Source of the DNA: an uncultured Eubacteriales bacterium
GTDB lineage: Bacteria > Bacillota > Clostridia > Peptostreptococcales > Anaerovoracaceae
Reading direction: 5' to 3'
Assembly (NCBI GenBank): GCA_902803725.1
Contig: CADCRD010000094.1
Span: 1-5,631, forward strand
DNA length: 5,631 nt
The notes beneath the pieces were generated by a model. That model was given only the letters and a program-made list of their open reading frames with translations, made no database searches and was not told the origin of the DNA. The translations under genes were made by a program, and so were the position numbers. This document shows, one piece after another, positions 1 to 5,631 of the stretch (positions within the stretch are counted from its first letter, which is position 1; every line of letters starts with the position of its first letter).

Positions 1-10
1 GATTTTTTGA

Positions 11-87
11 TGGTCGGAGAGACAGGATTTGAACCTGCGGCCACCTGACCCCCAGTCAGGTGCGCTACCAAACTGCGCCACTCCCCG
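11..87 (-). tRNA. tRNA-Pro, anticodon GGG, CCA encoded
   Basis: Read on the minus strand, this 77-nt stretch folds into a full cloverleaf. The acceptor stem is CGGGGAG with CTCTCCG (one G-U pair), followed by discriminator A and a genome-encoded CCA at 13-11. The D-stem is GCGC/GCGC with a GG-containing loop. The anticodon stem is CCTGA/TCAGG around the loop CTGGGGG, which places GGG at positions 53-51 and so decodes proline CCC/CCU. G37 follows the anticodon, as expected for this isoacceptor. The T-arm is GCAGG/CCTGT with a TTCAAAT loop. All arms are intact, so the gene should be functional. No T-run follows the CCA before the window edge, so more genes may be co-transcribed to its left. Confidence 0.97.
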
Positions 88-162
88 TAATCTGATAAGT
101 AAAAATGTTTTATTGACAGTATTCTTCTGATCTGCACTCTGTATCTCCGGAATGCGTAGAGT

Positions 163-191
163 AGTATACTGCATTTGTGCTTAAAAATCAA
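163..191 (-). promoter_or_regulatory. Probable sigma-A promoter of the tRNA-Pro gene
   Basis: On the minus strand a -35 box TTGATT (191-186) and a -10 box TATACT (168-163) are separated by exactly 17 bases. Transcription would start near 156, about 70 nt before the mature tRNA 5' end, leaving a leader for RNase P to remove. The -10 box lies in the palindrome AGTATACT, so a TATACT also reads on the plus strand (165-170), but there it has no good -35 box and no gene to serve. The call rests on box quality and spacing only. Confidence 0.6.
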
Positions 192-309
192 TCTTTATTT
201 TGAATTCGCTGCTATTTGTCACCGGGCTTGCGCTATTCCTTATCGTTTAGAATGATTCTCCTTAAGATCCGGCTTCACGATCTTCCGGCGGACAACATTC
301 AAAAAACAC
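192..309. other. Intergenic spacer without a recognised feature
   Basis: This spacer lies between the tRNA promoter and the candidate RNA terminator. I see no coding sequence. The minus strand holds a short inverted repeat, AAGATC and GATCTT around 9 nt, with flanking CCGG copies (about 264-290), plus a second T-run (306-301) directly after the terminator of the candidate RNA. It could be a trailing part of that RNA or plain spacer. Confidence 0.4.
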
Positions 310-346
310 AAAAAAATGATAATACCGACTGTTTCTATTCGATCAC
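310..346 (-). terminator. Rho-independent-type terminator of the candidate RNA
   Basis: On the minus strand GTGAT (346-342) pairs with ATCAT (320-316), and AATA (339-336) pairs with TATT (324-321). This gives a 9-bp stem with a 2-nt bulge and an 11-nt loop. Seven T follow (316-310), and six more come shortly after (306-301). The stem is AU-rich, so it is weaker than a typical terminator. No minus-strand protein gene lies upstream, so if real it terminates a non-coding transcript. Confidence 0.5.
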
Positions 347-683
347 TGCCTTCCGTACGCTTCCATCTTCTGCTACCTGCTCTCCGGGGAAATCATTTCA
401 TCCTGCACCTGATGCTTTGACGATGTTTCTTACTTCACACTTCCCGCTCCGTGCTCCGGTACCTTGAAGTTTCCGCTGTACCCATACCCGCTGTCTTCTC
501 GACAGGAGTTGCGATCTGAACTCTTCAGCCGGTACTATATTTGTACTGATATGCTATTCACCTGGTGGCTCCACCTCCCTTTCTTCTCATATTTCCGGAA
601 CTACATCCTCCGGATGAACCTCCTGTGCAAATCTACTTATTTCTATATAATCGAGAGCTTTGCTCTTCGTTTGCCTTTTCTGT
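310..683 (-). ncRNA. Candidate structured non-coding RNA, family unknown
   Basis: There is no credible reading frame here, but the minus strand is purine-rich with short paired segments separated by A/G-rich linkers, as in large structured RNAs. Perfect hairpins follow one another: CATCC-GGA-GGATG (616-604); ATATG/CATAT (592-549) enclosing GGTG-GAGC-CACC (575-564); TCAG+TAC with GTA+CTGA (549-525); GAGTT/AACTC (523-506); CTGTC-GAGAA-GACAG (505-491); GGTAC/GTACC (482-458); and GAAA-TGA-TTTC (399-389). TTCATCC (618-612) can also pair with GGATGAA (403-397), which would link the two ends. The block closes with an intrinsic-terminator-like hairpin and T7. The 5' end is uncertain: 683 follows from a weak promoter, but a start near 640 is possible. 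I do not see the hallmarks of tmRNA, RNase P RNA, SRP RNA, 6S RNA or a T-box. Large RNAs such as ROOL or GOLLD, often found near tRNA genes, should be compared, but I recognise no match. Confidence 0.5.
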
Positions 684-689
684 ATGTAT

Positions 690-718
690 ACATTACCACA
701 CAGAAAAATACATTGCAA
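690..718 (-). promoter_or_regulatory. Weak candidate promoter for the minus-strand RNA
   Basis: On the minus strand TTGCAA (718-713) lies 17 bases from TAATGT (695-690), which is preceded by TG plus one base, as in an extended -10. Matches to the consensus are only partial. The site overlaps a 10-bp palindrome, ATGTATACAT (684-693), which could be a protein-binding site. It is listed because it is the best-spaced candidate upstream of the structured block. Confidence 0.22.
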
Positions 719-834
719 GAGAATTCTGAATATTCTTATGTTTTTTTGTGTATCGATTCTGTATGCCATGTTTTCTGAATATTTTAATGTGCCTTTACGA
801 TACGGACGTTTTTACAACTATATTTGGCTTTTTG

Positions 835-843
835 TGTTATAAT
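835..843 (+). promoter_or_regulatory. Extended -10 promoter of the FHA-SEDS/PBP operon
   Basis: The sequence TGTTATAAT is a perfect extended -10 element: TG, one base, then consensus TATAAT (838-843). The nearest -35-like box, TTTACA (811-816), is 21 bases away, too far for good spacing, but extended -10 promoters can work with a weak -35. The usual start point, seven bases after the last T of the -10 box, falls on A850, which is the A of the chosen ATG. Confidence 0.7.
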
Positions 844-849
844 GCCTTC

Positions 850-2856
850 ATGGAATCACTTGAAAAATTCGGGCAGCCGATAATGGAAACTCTTTCATCC
901 CTGTTTCGGTCGAACCCGACACTTGCTACTTATTATACGACTGCGGCAAGATGGATCTTTGTCGGTCTGGCACTGTTCATTCTGATAAAATCGATCATCT
1001 CGCTCATAGGACATAAAAACCCATCTGAAATATGGGCTTATTTGCGTCTGCCGGATGGTGCTGTCAGTCCGATCACACACTGGGAAAATGTACTGGGACG
1101 GGCACGCAGCTCCGACATAGTCATCGACGTGATGACCGTATCCCGAAATCACGGCACGCTGATACGTGATCAGCGCGGCAACTGGCGGTACAATGATCTC
1201 GGTTCCAAAGGCGGCTCGAAGATCAATGGGCATGCAGTCTATCAGTCGACCCCTGTTGAAATGGGAGATACAATATCGCTGAGCGGCGCTGAATGCATAC
1301 TGGTCCCGCCCAGTTATCAGGAAAAACAGGAAAATCTCAAACGCAGGATCTACAGTTCACGAAGCTTCATGCCATGGGCACCGTTAGTTGCGATCACTAT
1401 ATTTCAATTCCTCACATGCATTCAGCTGATCGCAGCCGAAGGAGCAAAGCTGCCGATATCAGTGCTGTTATCATTTGCGATACTGACCATAGTGATGTGG
1501 GCATACTGTGCGTTCCTTCGGATAATGAGCAACAGAGCTTTTGAGATGGAAGCCATTGCATTCTTCCTTTGCACGCTCAGTCTTGCGGTCGTATCCAGTT
1601 CGGCTCCAGAATCGACGTTCAAACAGCTCATTGCGATAATACTGGGGATCATTGTTTACACTGTACTATGTTTTTATATACGTAATCTCGACAGAGGAGT
1701 AAAGATCCGTCCTGTCCTGATGGTACTCAGCGCAGGACTGCTGCTGTTCAATGTCGTATCCGGTCACGCGCTGAACGGCGCCAGCAACTGGGTCAGCATC
1801 GGCGGTTATCTGATGCAGCCCTCTGAAGTCGTAAAGGTCGCTTTCATTTTCATTGGCGCAGCCACACTCGACGAACTGTTCGAAAAAAAGAACCTGACCA
1901 TGTTCATGCTCTTTTCGATATTCTGCCTGGGCTGTCTTGCCGTCATGAATGACTTTGGTACGGCTCTGATATTCTTTGTGACATTCCTGATCATTTCTTT
2001 TCTCAGGAGCGGCGAATTTACAAAACTGATACTCATCCTCGGTGTCTGCGCAGTCGGAGGACTGCTGGCTATCCGATTCATATCTCACATAGCCAAACGT
2101 TTTGCCACATGGGGTCATGTCTGGGATTTTCCGGACGCGGGCGGCTATCAGCAGGTACGCGCACTGTCAGCGGGTGCCAGCGGAGGAATGGCCGGCGTCG
2201 GCGCGGGCAATGGCTGGCTGAAAAACGTATTTGCTTCAAATACCGACATGGTATTTTGCTATATCCAGGAAGAATGGGGGCTGGTCATCGCAGTGCTCGT
2301 GGTTATTGCGATCATAACTCTCGGCATATACGCAGTCCGTTCGATAAAATCCGGCCGTTCAACATTCTATACGATCGCGGCATGCTCAGCCACATCACTG
2401 CTGATATTCCAGACGATGCTGAATGTTCTGGGTACTGTGGACATCTTCCCGTTTACCGGTGTAACTCTTCCGTTCGTTTCAAACGGCGGCACCAGTATGA
2501 TAGCCAGCTGGGGATTGCTGTCATTCCTCAAGGCGGCCGATACACGCCTCGGTGCCAGCATTGCTGTCAGGGATGAGTCAGAAGAAGATGACGAGATGCT
2601 GATGGAGGATTATCTGGTTCAGGCAGATATGAATGCCTCCCATGACGCTTATACAAATCAGGAGGATCGGGAAGAACGTCTGAGACGCGCTGCAGCAAGG
2701 CGCAGAAGTTCAGGGAAACAATCTCTTGATTATGATGACGATTATGATTTTGACAACACCGAATATGCACAGGCGGCTTCAAGACGCAGCCGCAATCTGC
2801 GCAAAGGTGATATTGAAATAACAGATTTTTCACAGTTGGAGGACGATGACCTATGA
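850..2856 (+). CDS. FHA-domain SEDS peptidoglycan glycosyltransferase (FtsW/RodA/SpoVE family)
   Basis: This 668-residue membrane protein should polymerise lipid II into glycan strands, paired with the PBP encoded next. In order it has a membrane segment (about 35-54), an FHA phosphothreonine-binding domain (about 63-153) and a multi-pass SEDS core (about 171-565). The tail (575-668) is cytoplasmic, acidic and arginine-rich. FHA hallmarks are G83-R84, S98-x-x-H101 and N126-G127, but the usual Asn of the S-x-NGT loop is Gly121. SEDS hallmarks are SNW (312-314), QPSE (323-326), NDFGTAL (367-373), the DxxDAGGYQQV loop (D426, D429), TD (465-466), EEWG (474-477) and LPFVSNGGTS (540-549). I chose ATG 850 because TATAAT lies just upstream; starting at 748 would put the promoter inside the gene and add 34 residues unlike the family. 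No SD precedes 850, so the mRNA is probably leaderless. The next gene overlaps by ATGA. FtsW, RodA and SpoVE cannot be told apart here. The FHA domain is longer than plain family members need and suggests control by a Ser/Thr kinase encoded elsewhere. Confidence 0.93.
   Translation: MESLEKFGQPIMETLSSLFRSNPTLATYYTTAARWIFVGLALFILIKSIISLIGHKNPSEIWAYLRLPDGAVSPITHWENVLGRARSSDIVIDVMTVSRNHGTLIRDQRGNWRYNDLGSKGGSKINGHAVYQSTPVEMGDTISLSGAECILVPPSYQEKQENLKRRIYSSRSFMPWAPLVAITIFQFLTCIQLIAAEGAKLPISVLLSFAILTIVMWAYCAFLRIMSNRAFEMEAIAFFLCTLSLAVVSSSAPESTFKQLIAIILGIIVYTVLCFYIRNLDRGVKIRPVLMVLSAGLLLFNVVSGHALNGASNWVSIGGYLMQPSEVVKVAFIFIGAATLDELFEKKNLTMFMLFSIFCLGCLAVMNDFGTALIFFVTFLIISFLRSGEFTKLILILGVCAVGGLLAIRFISHIAKRFATWGHVWDFPDAGGYQQVRALSAGASGGMAGVGAGNGWLKNVFASNTDMVFCYIQEEWGLVIAVLVVIAIITLGIYAVRSIKSGRSTFYTIAACSATSLLIFQTMLNVLGTVDIFPFTGVTLPFVSNGGTSMIASWGLLSFLKAADTRLGASIAVRDESEEDDEMLMEDYLVQADMNASHDAYTNQEDREERLRRAAARRRSSGKQSLDYDDDYDFDNTEYAQAASRRSRNLRKGDIEITDFSQLEDDDL
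2838..2842 (+). promoter_or_regulatory. Ribosome binding site of the PBP gene, inside the SEDS gene
   Basis: GGAGG lies 10 bases before the ATG at 2853 and within the last codons of the SEDS gene. Together with the ATGA overlap it indicates coupled translation of the two partners. Confidence 0.8.
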
Positions 2857-4235
2857 AAAAATTAGAAAGACGGGCCATACTGTGTCTGGCTCTGGCACTG
2901 CTCCTGATGTGCGGCATCGGCTTCTATATTTCAAAGCTTTTCAAAGAGGGCGGCACCTGGGTCAGCTATCCGGCCAATCAGCATCTGTATCACAATGGGT
3001 ATATAGCCAAGGGGATCATATACGACCGCAACGGAAAGGTGTTGCTTCAGAACACCAAAAATGGCAGAAAATTCAACTCTTCCTACGAAATACGCCGTTC
3101 GACCGTTCACGTGACCGGTGACAAGGTCGGCAACATTTCAACAGGCGCAGGAGTCGCATTTGCTGATAAACTGGTGGGCTATGATTTCATTGACGGGACT
3201 TATACCGTCAATGATCAGGACAGAAAACTTTATCTGACCATAGATGCAGATCTTTGCCGTGTTGCCAATAATGCGATGGAAGGCCGCAACGGTACGATCG
3301 GAGTATATAACTACAAGACAGGCGAAGTCGTCTGCATGGTCAGCACACCGAACTATGACCCGAAGGATCCGCCCAGTGTCAGCAAAAATGATGACTCAGG
3401 GATATATATCAATAAATTCATCAGCAACAGATATGTACCGGGCTCAACATTCAAACTCATAACAGCCATGGCGGCCATGGAAACGCTGGGCGCAGACAAC
3501 AATTTTTCTTATTACTGCAAGGGCTACGAACAGTATGGCAAAGCTAAGGTCGATACCGTTAGATGCATGAACGCGCACGGCCAGGTCGATTTGAAAAAGG
3601 CACTCGAAGTATCATGCAACTGTGCCTTCGGAAAACTCGCATCAGAGATCGGAATGGACAAGATGGATGAGTACGCCAGAAAAGCCGGTCTTCTCAGCAA
3701 ATATTCGATAAATGGCATCAAAACGCTGCCCAGTTCCCTTGAATTCACAGACGGAACGGTTGCGCTCGCCTGGGCCGGCATTGGTCAGTACCATGATCTG
3801 GTCAATCCCTGCTCCATGATGATCTATATGGGTGCCATTGCAAACGGGGGCAAAACCGGTCTGCCTACTATAATTGATAAGATCAAGCTCCCCAGCGGGC
3901 TTCCTGAATCCGTTGATGATCCGGGAGACAGCGAAGAACTTATCGCCCCTGACAAGGCGAAAAAGCTTCAGGAATATATGAGAAATGACGTCACTTCGAA
4001 CTACGGGCAGTACAATTTTCCGGATCTTGAGATATATGCCAAGTCCGGAACAGCCGAACTGGGAAACGGAAAAGAACCTCATGCATGGTTTGTCGGATTC
4101 ATTAAGAACGAACACTATCCATATGCATTTGTAACACTGGTCGAAAACGGCGGTTACGGTTCACGGACTGCCGGCAGCGTGACTAACACAGTGATGCAGC
4201 AGGTCATCAGGACAAACAGTCTGAAATATGATTAG
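2853..4235 (+). CDS. Class B penicillin-binding protein (PbpA/PBP2-type transpeptidase)
   Basis: This 460-residue D,D-transpeptidase cross-links peptidoglycan outside the membrane and should be the partner of the SEDS enzyme upstream. An N-terminal membrane anchor (about 8-27) is followed by a short N-terminal region containing the GxIYDRNGKVL motif (54-64), usual at this point in class B PBPs. The transpeptidase domain runs from about 130 to 455. All three active-site motifs are intact: S198-T-F-K201 with the nucleophile Ser198, S254-C-N256, and K397-S-G-T400. AWAGIGQ (306-312) precedes the third motif, as in related enzymes. There is no transglycosylase domain and no PASTA repeat. The length is typical of the compact PbpA group, shorter than FtsI or SpoVD types. 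The start overlaps the SEDS stop codon (ATGA) and has a good SD. Actinobacteria encode a comparable RodA-PbpA pair beside FHA proteins and Ser/Thr kinases; none of the latter is in this window. Whether it serves elongation, division or sporulation cannot be decided here. Confidence 0.93.
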   Translation: MKKLERRAILCLALALLLMCGIGFYISKLFKEGGTWVSYPANQHLYHNGYIAKGIIYDRNGKVLLQNTKNGRKFNSSYEIRRSTVHVTGDKVGNISTGAGVAFADKLVGYDFIDGTYTVNDQDRKLYLTIDADLCRVANNAMEGRNGTIGVYNYKTGEVVCMVSTPNYDPKDPPSVSKNDDSGIYINKFISNRYVPGSTFKLITAMAAMETLGADNNFSYYCKGYEQYGKAKVDTVRCMNAHGQVDLKKALEVSCNCAFGKLASEIGMDKMDEYARKAGLLSKYSINGIKTLPSSLEFTDGTVALAWAGIGQYHDLVNPCSMMIYMGAIANGGKTGLPTIIDKIKLPSGLPESVDDPGDSEELIAPDKAKKLQEYMRNDVTSNYGQYNFPDLEIYAKSGTAELGNGKEPHAWFVGFIKNEHYPYAFVTLVENGGYGSRTAGSVTNTVMQQVIRTNSLKYD

Positions 4236-4293
4236 GATGTTACTGACGGAAACATATACCAGACGATTGCATATCCGCACACATAAAAAAGCG

Positions 4294-4335
4294 AAAAACC
4301 CCTGTAAGCTATCATGATCTTACAGGGATTTTTTT
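4294..4335. terminator. Strong bidirectional Rho-independent terminator
   Basis: CCCTGTAAG (4300-4308) pairs perfectly with CTTACAGGG (4319-4327) across a 10-nt loop. On the plus strand the stem is followed by seven T (4329-4335). On the minus strand it is followed by five T (4298-4294) and then six more (4290-4285). It lies between the stop codons of convergent genes and should end both the SEDS-PBP operon and the DUF3048 transcript. Confidence 0.93.
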
Positions 4336-4383
4336 ATTGCCTCTTTCTGCAATTCAGGAAATGAGCAGCAGCTTCTGATTCTA

Positions 4384-5400
4384 TCAGTATTCGAATTTAA
4401 CTGTGCTGTCTATTATCTGGATCCAGGTCACTCCCGGCGTCATCCTGAATTCATTTCCTTCTTTGTCTTTGAATATCGTCGGCGAATCAAGATCCGCTCT
4501 TTCCCATGTTCCTTTGACTGCTTTGCCCTGAGTAAACATTGTGGCTTTGCCGCCGGCTGTCATGTCGATCTCAAGGCGTTCCTCTTCACCGTCATATATC
4601 TTGAACGGAACTTCCTGGACAAGTATATTTGCACACGTCACTTCTTTGCTGTTATTTGCATCGATAAGCGGAGAATCTTTAACGTATTTGGTGTAAAGTT
4701 TCGTTCCTTCGTCATATTTGAACGTGTTATAAGCACCGTCAGCATAGTTGATAGTGATCGTATCTGAATCCTTGCCATCGACCTGATCATCATCTTTCAG
4801 CCACTGGAACGTACGAAGATCCTGCTCTTTGTCAAAGCCTCTCTTGGCCATTCTTTTTACGACTTCTTTACCGTACGTGTACAGGTTTCCCGGCAGATTC
4901 GGATTATCCTCCTCGTGGTAAATCTCGAAATCATCTTCCGCAGACACACGATCGATGGTGTCAAAGATTGCCTTGGCCTGCGGGCTCTTGCCATTGTGGA
5001 CAAGAACGGCCTTGTATTCTCTGGCAATATTGATGATGTAAGGCCTGCAGCTGCGGATCGCCCCAACAAGACCCGGTTCCTGTGAATAGTAGATCGGCTC
5101 GTAACGGCTGCCTCCGCCTTCAATCGGAACCTCATACAGAATATCCGCCTGTGAAAGACCTGCCTGCGGGCGTGACAGATATGAATCGTTATCTGTCGAA
5201 ACGACGAACGGTCTTGTCATTTCTTTTCCGGTCAGTTCCAATCCCGTCAGTGGATTTACCTGGACTGTGGCTTCTTTCTTTTCCGGCTTTTTTTCCTGTT
5301 TGGCTCTGTCTCCGCCGTTAAAGTACAGCGCCGCCGCCAGCCCGCCTGCCGCCAGCAGTACGCATATTACCAGAATAATTATCTTGCTCTTTGTGCTCAT
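4384..5400 (-). CDS. DUF3048 (YerB-like) membrane-anchored protein
   Basis: This 338-residue protein belongs to the DUF3048 family, typified by YerB of Bacillus subtilis, whose biochemical role is not established. A basic N-terminus and one hydrophobic segment (about 7-27) act as a signal anchor, followed by a charged linker (31-44) and the extracellular domain. Family signatures are NPLTGL (49-54), RP then DN (63-71), RPQAGLSQADILYE (77-90), EGGGSRYEPI (94-103) and VGAIRSCRPY (112-121). The C-terminal half carries GKATMFTQGKAVKGTWER (284-301) and PGVTWIQII (322-330). YerB is a lipoprotein, but here no Cys follows the hydrophobic stretch, so a transmembrane anchor is more likely than a lipid. 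I chose ATG 5400 rather than 5406 because GGAGG (5411-5407) touches the earlier ATG but is ideally spaced 6 nt from this one. It has its own promoter at 5483-5511 and ends at the shared terminator. Acting outside the membrane, possibly on the envelope, is inference. Confidence 0.9.
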   Translation of the reverse strand: MSTKSKIIILVICVLLAAGGLAAALYFNGGDRAKQEKKPEKKEATVQVNPLTGLELTGKEMTRPFVVSTDNDSYLSRPQAGLSQADILYEVPIEGGGSRYEPIYYSQEPGLVGAIRSCRPYIINIAREYKAVLVHNGKSPQAKAIFDTIDRVSAEDDFEIYHEEDNPNLPGNLYTYGKEVVKRMAKRGFDKEQDLRTFQWLKDDDQVDGKDSDTITINYADGAYNTFKYDEGTKLYTKYVKDSPLIDANNSKEVTCANILVQEVPFKIYDGEEERLEIDMTAGGKATMFTQGKAVKGTWERADLDSPTIFKDKEGNEFRMTPGVTWIQIIDSTVKFEY

Positions 5401-5406
5401 ATGCAT

Positions 5407-5411
5407 CCTCC
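5407..5411 (-). promoter_or_regulatory. Ribosome binding site that fixes the DUF3048 start
   Basis: GGAGG lies directly against an in-frame ATG (5406-5404), leaving no spacer, and 6 nt before a second in-frame ATG (5400-5398). The second start fits normal initiation spacing and removes Met-His from the N-terminus. Confidence 0.8.
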
Positions 5412-5482
5412 ACCTGATAGTATTTTATCATTATATGTTATTCCGCGTGATATTTCCCCTGCGGTTCTCAACATTACCCGAT

Positions 5483-5511
5483 ATTATATATCTACTTTAC
5501 AGTATTTTCAA
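5483..5511 (-). promoter_or_regulatory. Strong sigma-A-type promoter of the DUF3048 gene
   Basis: On the minus strand TTGAAA (5511-5506) and consensus TATAAT (5488-5483) are separated by exactly 17 bases. The -35 box is inside the last codons of the upstream FAH-family gene, and the -10 box begins just after its stop codon. Transcription would start near 5476, giving a 5' leader of about 75 nt. A second TATAAT (minus strand, 5437-5432) lies closer to the gene but has no good -35 box. Confidence 0.7.
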
Positions 5512-5631
5512 GAACCCCTATGCCTTCGATCTCACATCTGATCACATCACCTTTGCCGATGAACTTCGGAGGTTCGAATCCCATGCCTACTCCCGCAGGA
5601 GTTCCGGTAGCAATTATCGTTCCCGGCAGCA
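5492..5631 (-). CDS. Fumarylacetoacetate hydrolase family protein, C-terminal end only
   Basis: Only the last 45 codons and the TAG stop (5494-5492) are in the window; the gene runs off the right edge. The translation starts LPGTIIATGTPAGVG, then has GMGFEPPKFIGKGDVIR and ends CEIEGIGVLENTVK. The TGTPAGVG turn followed by a GDV...EIEGIG-L-N strand is the characteristic end of the FAH C-terminal domain, shared by fumarylpyruvate/acylpyruvate hydrolases and 2-hydroxyhepta-2,4-diene-1,7-dioate isomerases. These are metal-dependent enzymes that cleave or decarboxylate dicarbonyl compounds in the cytoplasm. The metal-binding acidic residues lie further upstream and cannot be seen, so the substrate cannot be assigned. 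I see no terminator between this stop and the DUF3048 gene on the same strand, so read-through into it is likely in addition to that gene's own promoter. Confidence 0.88.
   Translation of the reverse strand, partial: LPGTIIATGTPAGVGMGFEPPKFIGKGDVIRCEIEGIGVLENTVK

Noticed and set aside
113..141. TTGACA at 113-118 on the plus strand as a -35 box
   Set aside because: No acceptable -10 box at 16-18 bases and no plus-strand gene follows for over 700 bases.
310..683. tmRNA, RNase P RNA, SRP RNA or T-box leader as identity of the structured block
   Set aside because: No tRNA-like T-arm and CCA end (tmRNA), no GAGGAAAGUCC or ACAGAA elements (RNase P), no SRP GNAR apical hairpin that I could find, and no T-box sequence or downstream aminoacyl-tRNA-synthetase gene.
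715..746. Weak hairpin plus T7 on the plus strand (AAGA.AAT with ATTCTT, T-run 740-746)
   Set aside because: The stem is short, AU-only apart from a bulge, and no plus-strand gene precedes it. It is probably chance in AT-rich promoter DNA.
587..769. 60-codon open frame on the minus strand
   Set aside because: No convincing SD and no family resemblance. It covers the weak candidate promoter and part of the RNA-like block.
216..778. Two open frames of 83 and 104 codons on the plus strand (216-467 and 464-778)
   Set aside because: No SD at either start, no recognisable domain, composition unlike the real genes, and they run antisense through the hairpin-rich block. They are more likely chance open frames.
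748..849. Upstream extension of the SEDS gene to an ATG at 748
   Set aside because: It would place the TATAAT promoter inside the coding region, has no SD and adds 34 residues unrelated to SEDS proteins.
5415..5430. Small inverted repeat TGATA/TATCA upstream of the DUF3048 start
   Set aside because: Only five A/T-rich pairs and no T-run. Too weak to call a terminator or operator.

Overview
The window looks like chromosomal DNA from a Gram-positive anaerobe of the Clostridia (Bacillota). Three things suggest this: an FHA-SEDS protein paired with a PbpA-type class B penicillin-binding protein, a YerB-like DUF3048 protein, and Shine-Dalgarno (SD) sites of the GGAGG type with sigma-A-like promoters. 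Base composition is moderate and ATA isoleucine codons are common. This is inference from gene content; I cannot name a genus. I see no phage, insertion-sequence or CRISPR genes.

Layout. Positions 11-87 carry a complete tRNA-Pro(GGG) on the minus strand with its CCA end encoded and a good promoter at 163-191. Positions 88-849 hold no convincing protein gene. Within this gap the minus strand from about 683 to 310 is purine-rich. It contains a run of separate perfect hairpins and ends in a hairpin followed by seven U, so I call it a candidate structured non-coding RNA of unknown family. On the plus strand, an extended -10 promoter at 835-843 lies so close to the ATG at 850 that the first gene is probably translated from a leaderless mRNA.

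Positions 850-4235 form a two-gene cell-wall operon: an FHA-domain SEDS glycosyltransferase (FtsW/RodA type) and a class B PBP transpeptidase, overlapping by ATGA. SEDS and class B PBP proteins work as a pair at the membrane: the first polymerises glycan strands and the second cross-links them. The FHA domain suggests control by Ser/Thr phosphorylation, although no kinase lies in the window. A strong bidirectional terminator at 4294-4335 separates this operon from the convergent minus-strand genes.

Positions 4384-5400 (minus) encode a membrane-anchored DUF3048 protein. Its promoter overlaps the 3' end of a fumarylacetoacetate-hydrolase-family gene, of which only the last 45 codons (5492-5631, minus) are present.

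The least explained part of the window is the RNA-like block at 310-683. The other genes belong to recognisable families.
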